From: Chryseobacterium sp. | GTDB lineage: Bacteria; Bacteroidota; Bacteroidia; Flavobacteriales; Weeksellaceae | Length of the DNA stretch: 7,136 nucleotides | Assembly (NCBI GenBank): GCA_003852805.1 | Contig: RDDY01000219.1 | Location: 1 to 7,136, forward strand | Direction: 5' to 3' | In this document: positions 1 to 5,941 of the stretch, in pieces | Layout of the letters: each line of letters begins with the position of its first letter | Position numbering within the stretch: the first letter of the stretch is position 1 | Position numbers and translations under genes: made by a program | Notes under the pieces: model-generated | What the model was told of the DNA's origin: nothing | The model's database searches: none | The model's input: only the letters and a program-made list of their open reading frames with translations

Positions 1-669
1 GCTTGGAACTTGCAGACATTGCAAGCCTTTTCCGTCCTCGCTAAAATTTTCAAATTCTATTTCTATCGGTTCGTGAACGCTGTTGCTTTCATTGATTTTA
101 AACAATCGGGCAATATCCCAAGTATGAACAAAAACATCTGCATCGGCAACTTCAATCTTTTCTTTGTCGTGATTTGAAAACCCATTTATCAGGAAATAAA
201 CATTGATACGGTCAAAATCTGTGCCCTGTTTTCCAATCGTTTCGATTAAGTGATATAATTCGGTGTTTGATTTATCAATGTAGTCAATATGTCGTTTTAA
301 TGCCGAATTGATAAAGCGTTTTATTTGATTAAGCGACTTGGTGTAATCGTCTTTTGTAATGTTGTAGTCGTACTCGTTTTTGTAAAACGTGATGAACAAA
401 TCCAGCGTTTCGTAATACTCTTTTTTGTTTTCGTCTTTTGCAAAATCTTTCAGGCAAAAGCCATTTATTTTCCAGTCAATTCCACCTTGACTGTTGGGGT
501 TAATGTAAGACAAAACTCTTGCTCCTTCGGATTTTCCGATGGTTTCCAAAACCTCAATGCAATATTCTGTAAACTTATCCTCAAAACTCGCTCCTTCGCC
601 TTCCGAATAAACCCGTGAAGCGACATCTGATTTTAATTCTTCAATATAATTTTCTAAAGCTCTTTCCAT
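1..669 (-). CDS. Probable AIPR-family abortive infection protein, N-terminal 223 residues (3' end outside window)
   Basis: The reading frame starts at ATG 669-667 and stays open to base 1, giving 223 residues, so the gene is cut by the window edge. AIPR proteins, as I know them, are usually well over 500 residues, and their defining core lies in the missing part. The call therefore rests on gene order (the last gene after methyltransferase, GHKL ATPase, Z1 and DUF4420) and on the N-terminal pattern. That pattern is a helix around residues 29-43 (FEDKFTEYCIEVL), then GGIDWKINGFCLKD at 62-75, then a hydrophobic strand LDLFITFY at 89-96. This resembles a restriction-nuclease-like fold, but I see no clear D/ExK triad. 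There is no signal peptide or membrane segment, so it is probably cytoplasmic. The start lies 3 bases after the DUF4420 stop in the same frame, with no Shine-Dalgarno sequence, so translation probably depends on reinitiation. Its role as a defence effector is inferred from family and context. Confidence 0.68.
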   Translation of the reverse strand, partial: MERALENYIEELKSDVASRVYSEGEGASFEDKFTEYCIEVLETIGKSEGARVLSYINPNSQGGIDWKINGFCLKDFAKDENKKEYYETLDLFITFYKNEYDYNITKDDYTKSLNQIKRFINSALKRHIDYIDKSNTELYHLIETIGKQGTDFDRINVYFLINGFSNHDKEKIEVADADVFVHTWDIARLFKINESNSVHEPIEIEFENFSEDGKGLQCLQVPS

Positions 670-672
670 TCG

Positions 673-1650
673 CTAAATCTTTGTAAGTATGTTTTCAAGT
701 TCCACAATATAACTTTCAACCGATGAAATTTCTATTGAATAGGAAGTATCGTAAATTCCCAAAGGCAACTGATTTTTTACGATTTTAGGAAAGTCAGAAG
801 TTACAGTAAAGGCAAACGTTTTTTTTAGTGAATACATTCTTCCGTAATGCTCACTATCCCCGTCAAAATAACCGTTTAATTGCAATTTTGCATTGAAAAT
901 ACTGCGTTCTTCATCGGTTGAAATTGCTTGTCGAGTTTGTATAACCAAAGAATTAAGCGAAAAACCGTTGTCTTTCACAGCTTCGGTTGAATACAAAACC
1001 AAAAACAAATCGCTTAAATTTTCAGCATCTAATTGTCTTTCGTTTGAAACTTTAATCCTGGGTTGTTTCGATGAAGTAAATTTGATTTCTATTCCAACTG
1101 CACCCAAAGTAAAATCTTTTGCCTGAAATTCCATTTCCGCACCAGTCCACGCATTTACAGCATTTGCAGATGTTTTTTCGTCATTCAAAAGAAAATTCAA
1201 AAACAACAATTCGCCAATCAATCCTTTTTGTTGTTCCAATGACAAGCCGTTGAAATTGATTTTATCAAATAATTTTTTCCATTTGGAAACTACGTTTAAA
1301 GTTGTTGGTATGGCTTCACTTTCTGTAATACTTGGCTCAATATCTTCCAGAATATTTTGAATGAACAAAGAAAAAATGTCTTTCAGTTCGTTATCTAAAA
1401 GATAAATGTAAAACTCAATTTTATTTTCGGCTTCAATCGGTAAAGTATAGATTTCAACACCTTTGAAACGATAATTTTTCAGTTCAGGAATTGCCACATT
1501 TTTTGAAACCGACATTATGTATAAATGTTGTCCCGTAATGTGGTTTGTAGCCGCAAAGCAATTCAAATGCGGAATTTCATCAATTCTTGTTCTGATGATA
1601 ACTTCTCCCGTTGGCTTATGATTTTCCCAAATTGATTTTATGTTTATCAT
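673..1650 (-). CDS. PD-(D/E)XK nuclease-like protein, DUF4420 family
   Basis: A 325-residue protein of about the usual length for DUF4420 (PD-(D/E)XK motif protein). The first 130 residues or so form an alternating strand-rich region with no recognisable catalytic motif. The nuclease-like core follows: GLIGELLFL (143-151, with Glu147), W168 of WTG, KDF (Asp179), then GIEIKF (Glu188, Lys190), and NERQLD (Gln206) in the position of the conserved Gln-Leu of this family. The Glu...Asp...Glu-x-Lys series is what a metal-dependent phosphodiesterase of the restriction-endonuclease fold needs, so all key residues appear present. The remaining 115 residues look like a C-terminal strand-rich extension. 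The start codon overlaps the Z1 stop as ATGA, without a Shine-Dalgarno sequence, which suggests translational coupling. The stop is TAG. Likely role: the DNA-cleaving subunit of the system, in the cytoplasm. The target and the dependence on its partners are not visible. Confidence 0.85.
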   Translation of the reverse strand: MINIKSIWENHKPTGEVIIRTRIDEIPHLNCFAATNHITGQHLYIMSVSKNVAIPELKNYRFKGVEIYTLPIEAENKIEFYIYLLDNELKDIFSLFIQNILEDIEPSITESEAIPTTLNVVSKWKKLFDKINFNGLSLEQQKGLIGELLFLNFLLNDEKTSANAVNAWTGAEMEFQAKDFTLGAVGIEIKFTSSKQPRIKVSNERQLDAENLSDLFLVLYSTEAVKDNGFSLNSLVIQTRQAISTDEERSIFNAKLQLNGYFDGDSEHYGRMYSLKKTFAFTVTSDFPKIVKNQLPLGIYDTSYSIEISSVESYIVELENILTKI

Positions 1651-4484
1651 TCGTTTTCAGTTTCAGGGTTATCATCATCGGTCATTACTTCGTCATCAAA
1701 ATCTTTATTTATTGTTGCTGTATATGAGACTTTTACTTCATCTTCAATTCTTGGGAAATGTAAACTGTAACCCACAATCGGGATACCGTTGTTTACATTT
1801 GGTGTTCCTCTTTCGTCCAGTGCGTAAATTAATAACAATCCTTTCTTTTCGCTTGCCCGTTGTTCTTTGATTTCTTTGCTTGTGGTATTTGTTTTTATTG
1901 CCAAATCGACTTGACGGTCTTTCAAATCATCAATTTGATTTTTTGCAATCGTGTAATGTTCTCCAAATCTTCCGTTTTTTGGTTGATTACGCACACTGCA
2001 ACCCAATGTGATAATTTCGTCCTTGAAAACCAAATCATAAGTCATTACATCATCTTTCGGAATCCTTGTTTCGTCAGGGTTGTTTTCGTAACGATTAATG
2101 AAAACTTTTTCATCAGTATTAGAAACTATGCAAATACTCCATTCTTTGATTTTATTAGCTCGTGATTGTGTACTGATGTATTCACTCAAAGTAGCATTAC
2201 TGATGCTCGGTTGTTCAATCTTAAACGCATCAATAAAACTGCAAATAGAATCAATATTTGAATTTGGGTAAAATAAATACCGTATTTTGCCTTTTCCTGT
2301 TTCAATTCTGTTTTCCTTCGTTGGAAAACCGATTGTAGAGACCAAATTTTTTAACGCATTAAAGTTGTTTTCAATCGCAGATTTTGTTTTTAGCAAGCAA
2401 TAGGTTTGTGGGTTTTCTCCCGAAAATGAAATTTCAATATTCTGAGAAAAATAGAGTTTATTCAAGCTTGTAATTGTCAGTAAACCGTGATGATTTCTTA
2501 CTTTCAAACGAAAATCCTTTGGACGTTGATGCGTTGCGGTCATTTCGTCAAAATCGTTTCGCATTTCTTCGGTTGCCATTGTGATATGGTTGAACCACTC
2601 AAAAATTTGGTTGGTTGTGTACAATCTGCATAAATCAACGTAACCAGGGCGATAACCAAACCAACGTCCCATTTGCATCAGCGAATCATACATTCGGGTT
2701 GTTCGGATATAATAAGAAGTTGATAAGCCTTCAAGCGTAATTCCCCTTGATAAACGACTACCGCCAACCGCAATAACTGACAAACCGTTTTCGTGGCGGT
2801 TGTAATCAATTTCTTCAATGTTGTGGTATTCTAAACTTGTTGTTGAACGTGTGCCGTGAACCGAACGAACATCAATTTTAAGAACAGCATTTTTGAGTTC
2901 CTTTTTGACTTCTTCCCAGGAATGCTCTTTTATTCTGATGTCGGTATAATCTAAATTATCCAACACGTTTTTTGTTGTCGGCAAAAAGTCTGTTTCGTAT
3001 AATTCTTTCAACTCTTTCAACAAAGTTTCATCTTCACTTTGAATGGCATTTTTGTATTCTTTTGTTTTTTCATTTACCAAATACGCAACTCTGTCAATCC
3101 ATTTTACCAGCAAAGCAACGTGAACAAGCATTGAATTGTGTTTGTTTTCGTGACCTCGCACTCTGCGAATGGCACAGGTCAGAATGAATGATTTTATTGC
3201 ACGTTCTAAACTTGGCGGAAGATATTCGGGTAAAATATCCTTGTTTTCTCGGTTGATTGTTCTGAAAAATGGCGGGTCGTAATCGTCAATTTCTCTGAAA
3301 ATATCCAACGGCTCTTTTGTGAGTTCGGGATTTGCATTTTCGTAACCGAAAATTTTAGCTGCACCAATATAATTTGTTGGTGCTTTAATGTTGATGATAA
3401 AATCTCTCGGAAATAAATCTTCTCCGATTTTGTATGTTTTGTTTTTTACTACTGTCGTTTGTTCTTCGTTGTAATCCTGCGAAATAAATAAGTTGGCGTA
3501 AGGCGTAGCCGTGTAGCCAATAAAAGTATTTTGATTGAAAATGTTTAGCAACGTTCTGATTAAACGGTTTATCGTTTTGATGTCGTTTATATCCCGTGAA
3601 GCGTTTACAGAAGCGGCATCTGCTTCATCGTCAATTATCAATGCAGGAACATCAAACAATTTTGGTGCTCCGTCCACTACTCGGATATTTTCGTTTTTAG
3701 AAAACCAGTCAATCAGATTTTCAAGAATACTTTTGTTCTTTTTAATTACAAAAACAACAGGATTTTTCCCAATCGGTATGTTTAATCTGTTTGCAACAGA
3801 TTGACTGAAATCGCCTTCATCTCCGCTTTTGTAATACGAAGAAGTCAAAGAATAAATGTCGGTTTCCGATTTGTATTTACCAACTCCAATAAGTCGATTT
3901 TCTTTCTCTCGGATAAATGCCGAACTATTTCTTCCAATATAACCCGAATCAATTCTTTCTTGTGTTTGTCTGCGTAGTGAACTAATTGTACCAGCAATGA
4001 TAATGATAACTTTGTAACCTGCATCAGTGGCTTTGTTTATCAAGCCAACGTAATTGGAAGTTTTACCCGATTGAACGTGTCCAACTACCATTCCTCGTCT
4101 GTCCCAAGTACCTGCTTTTTTCGGATTAACGCATTTATCAAGGATTTTATCCGTGAAGTCGTCCAAATCATTTACAGGAAATGACGGGTCGTTTTCTGAC
4201 ATATACAATTTATATCTGTTCCATAATTCAAAATTGATGTTAGCTTTTTCATCATTTAGCCAAGGTTCAACATCATCAGATAAAATTGTGATTTCGCCTT
4301 TTCCTACGCTATAATCAGCACGCAAAATTTCAAATAACTCTAGTTTGTCAAAAGTTTGTCCCTCTACAATGTTGATTGCAGATGCTTTTTCAATGACAGA
4401 TAAAAGCACTTCATCAGTGATATGTCCCTGATGAAGTGACAACAAAGTATGTGCTATTGCTCTTGCTGATTGTAATAAACTCAT
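1647..4484 (-). CDS. Z1-domain superfamily II helicase-like ATPase
   Basis: A large protein of 945 residues with a full set of helicase motifs. These are Walker A GHVQSGKT (135-142), motif Ia around IIAGTISSLRRQTQ (162-175), Walker B DDEAD (285-289), motif III GYTATPYA (323-330), motif V GGSRLSRGIT (574-583) and motif VI MGRWFGYR (605-612) with arginine-finger candidates. The QSGKT and SRGITLEGL...MGRWFGYR blocks are typical of Z1 proteins; the Z1 domain lies roughly between residues 425 and 640. Residues 640-945 match nothing I recognise, and they end in a very acidic tail. ATP-driven DNA translocation or remodelling is the family expectation and has not been shown here. The start is set by a 4-base ATGA overlap with the upstream GHKL gene; no Shine-Dalgarno sequence precedes it. 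A perfect 11-bp hairpin lies at codons 16-26. The next gene, a DUF4420 nuclease, also overlaps by ATGA, so the two proteins are probably made together. Confidence 0.92.
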   Translation of the reverse strand: MSLLQSARAIAHTLLSLHQGHITDEVLLSVIEKASAINIVEGQTFDKLELFEILRADYSVGKGEITILSDDVEPWLNDEKANINFELWNRYKLYMSENDPSFPVNDLDDFTDKILDKCVNPKKAGTWDRRGMVVGHVQSGKTSNYVGLINKATDAGYKVIIIIAGTISSLRRQTQERIDSGYIGRNSSAFIREKENRLIGVGKYKSETDIYSLTSSYYKSGDEGDFSQSVANRLNIPIGKNPVVFVIKKNKSILENLIDWFSKNENIRVVDGAPKLFDVPALIIDDEADAASVNASRDINDIKTINRLIRTLLNIFNQNTFIGYTATPYANLFISQDYNEEQTTVVKNKTYKIGEDLFPRDFIINIKAPTNYIGAAKIFGYENANPELTKEPLDIFREIDDYDPPFFRTINRENKDILPEYLPPSLERAIKSFILTCAIRRVRGHENKHNSMLVHVALLVKWIDRVAYLVNEKTKEYKNAIQSEDETLLKELKELYETDFLPTTKNVLDNLDYTDIRIKEHSWEEVKKELKNAVLKIDVRSVHGTRSTTSLEYHNIEEIDYNRHENGLSVIAVGGSRLSRGITLEGLSTSYYIRTTRMYDSLMQMGRWFGYRPGYVDLCRLYTTNQIFEWFNHITMATEEMRNDFDEMTATHQRPKDFRLKVRNHHGLLTITSLNKLYFSQNIEISFSGENPQTYCLLKTKSAIENNFNALKNLVSTIGFPTKENRIETGKGKIRYLFYPNSNIDSICSFIDAFKIEQPSISNATLSEYISTQSRANKIKEWSICIVSNTDEKVFINRYENNPDETRIPKDDVMTYDLVFKDEIITLGCSVRNQPKNGRFGEHYTIAKNQIDDLKDRQVDLAIKTNTTSKEIKEQRASEKKGLLLIYALDERGTPNVNNGIPIVGYSLHFPRIEDEVKVSYTATINKDFDDEVMTDDDNPETENE
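4407..4438 (-). repeat. Perfect 11-bp inverted repeat inside the 5' end of the Z1 gene
   Basis: The arms CACTTCATCAG (4407-4417) and CTGATGAAGTG (4428-4438) are exact inverse complements separated by 10 bases. In the mRNA this would form a strong hairpin at codons 16-26 of the Z1 gene, about 45 bases after its start. No T run follows, so it is not an intrinsic terminator. It could tune translation or mRNA stability, or serve as a dyad binding site, or be chance. Confidence 0.6.
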
Positions 4485-5941
4485 TTCAGATATTCATTGA
4501 TTAACGGAAACAAATTAAAAGGCGTTGAACTCATAATTTGTTGTCTTGCCAATTCACTTGGCACTCCTTGTTTTACATTTATATTGTACAACTCAACAGC
4601 CAGATTGATTAAATCATCAGTTGGTTTGTCGGCTTGCTTTTCTAATTCGTGAAATGCCGGGTCTTCATTTTGGTTTGATAAAATCAATTCTATTGGAACA
4701 TTTTCTTCCAGCAATTTCAATGCTTTTCCAACCATTTTGTTGTTTTCTTCCAGCAACGATTTTATTATCGGGTGCTTTCGGTTGATTTTATATTTCTTAA
4801 TTCCTTCTCTTGTTTTTTCATCAATCCATAAAGGCTCGTGATTTACATTTCCGCTTTCGGAAAATGTTTTTTGACCTCGCCAGTTATAGATTTTAGCTGA
4901 TTTCATAATTGCGATTTTCGCAATACGTGAAAGTTCCCGTCTGATTTCTATCGGTGGAGTAGCTGTTGATTTTTTGATATCCAAATGCCAGTTAAAATCA
5001 TTTGAATTTGTGAAATTTACCGAAATTCTTGCCAGTTTTGAATAATCACGTTTCTTTTCAAGACCAAGCCAGTCGCCAGCAACAAGCAATCTGTCGCCAC
5101 GATAAATATAAAATCCTTGTGCATTAAACCAGCCCAGCGAACCGCCCGAATTTTCATAATCCGTTTTACCAATTTCAGACATATGCGGAAGTATGAAATA
5201 GGTAATTTCCACATTACCGAAAATTTCAGGTTGTCCCATTTCGGGTTTCGGATTTAAATTTAATAAGAAAGGATTGTAAGGCTCAATTTCTTCGTTTTGA
5301 AAGTAGATTTTTATTCGTTTGCTTTCAATAAACTTGTGAAACACTAAACTCAAATGTTGTTTTACAGCAATCATTTCAGCATAGAAAGCGTTTTTAACGC
5401 TTTCGTTTGTTGTTTCTGCATTGCCAACAATTCGGTCTAACTTTTCCCAGAGAACTAATGTTCCTGATTTTTGCTTTTCAATTTTTTCAGGAAAAGAATC
5501 GTCAGAAACATAATCCAACAACTGCCATTCGTTTTCTTGATTAATGTAATCAATGTCCCAACAACGCTTTATTATTGCGTAATTTTCACGTTTGGTAATA
5601 CAAGTAAGCCGTTTACATTGCGAAAAAGAAGCGGTTTTCAACCCCATTCCAAAACGCCCTAAATCTTTTTCGCTTCGCAATTCTTCGGGGTCTTTACTGC
5701 CCGGTGTCATCGCTAAAACAAGTTCTTCTTTGTTCATTCCAGTTCCGTTGTCGGAAACAGAAATGAAAGAATTTTGTCCCTCCCATTTGTATTCAAGACG
5801 AATTTCGTTTGCGTTGGCAGAAATTGAATTGTCTATAATGTCAGCAATAGCCGTAGAAAGATTGTAGCCAAAACTTCTGTAAGAATTGATTGTTGATTTT
5901 GGGTTTGGTTTGGCTATTTCCGCTTTGGTAAATTCATTCAT
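4481..5941 (-). CDS. GHKL ATPase of MutL/MORC type
   Basis: A 486-residue protein with the Bergerat ATP-binding fold at its N terminus. The N-box is at 31-41 (AIADIIDNSIS, Asn38 for Mg-ATP), the G1 box is DNGTGM (64-69), and the G2/lid box is DLGRFGMGLKTAS (93-105). An Asp (34) occupies the N-box position that holds the catalytic Glu in MutL. The second domain, roughly 200-340, looks like the S5-type transducer of MutL and MORC, with QGFYIYRGDRLL (275-286), WLGL (291-294) and a conserved-looking lysine pair at 323-324 (DIKKSTATPP). The last 145 residues include the INRKHPI block (386-392) and are otherwise unassigned. There is no MutL endonuclease motif, so it is not a repair MutL. The start is supported by an ATGA overlap with the methyltransferase gene and by a Shine-Dalgarno-like AAGGA 6 bases upstream. 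Likely role: an ATP-gated clamp or switch in a restriction-like defence complex, inferred from family and neighbours. Confidence 0.9.
   Translation of the reverse strand: MNEFTKAEIAKPNPKSTINSYRSFGYNLSTAIADIIDNSISANANEIRLEYKWEGQNSFISVSDNGTGMNKEELVLAMTPGSKDPEELRSEKDLGRFGMGLKTASFSQCKRLTCITKRENYAIIKRCWDIDYINQENEWQLLDYVSDDSFPEKIEKQKSGTLVLWEKLDRIVGNAETTNESVKNAFYAEMIAVKQHLSLVFHKFIESKRIKIYFQNEEIEPYNPFLLNLNPKPEMGQPEIFGNVEITYFILPHMSEIGKTDYENSGGSLGWFNAQGFYIYRGDRLLVAGDWLGLEKKRDYSKLARISVNFTNSNDFNWHLDIKKSTATPPIEIRRELSRIAKIAIMKSAKIYNWRGQKTFSESGNVNHEPLWIDEKTREGIKKYKINRKHPIIKSLLEENNKMVGKALKLLEENVPIELILSNQNEDPAFHELEKQADKPTDDLINLAVELYNINVKQGVPSELARQQIMSSTPFNLFPLINEYLK
5384..5404 (-). repeat. Perfect 9-bp inverted repeat with 3-base loop inside the GHKL gene
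   Basis: GAAAGCGTT (5384-5392) and AACGCTTTC (5396-5404) pair exactly around a 3-base loop. It lies in the middle of the GHKL coding sequence, at the codons for SVKNAF, with no U tract on the downstream side. It is a real structure in the sequence, but its function is doubtful. Confidence 0.45.

Noticed and set aside
325..618. Plus-strand open frame of 97 codons
   Set aside because: It lies antisense to the AIPR coding frame, which continues to the window edge with a sensible protein. The plus-strand product has no recognisable domain and looks like a shadow.
893..3804. Several plus-strand open frames of 71-101 codons opposite the DUF4420 and Z1 genes
   Set aside because: All sit antisense to motif-rich genes, have low-complexity Phe/Leu-rich products, and lack a credible start context. 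They are shadows of the minus-strand genes.
5017..5214. Minus-strand open frame of 65 codons inside the GHKL gene
   Set aside because: Different frame within a clearly conserved transducer domain; no domain and no ribosome binding site.
5384..5404. Hairpin read as an intrinsic terminator
   Set aside because: It is inside an intact coding sequence and no U tract follows on the transcribed strand.
4481..5941. GHKL protein as the mismatch-repair MutL
   Set aside because: It lacks the MutL endonuclease motif and C-terminal domain, its lid motif is of the MORC-like kind, and its operon partners are defence genes.
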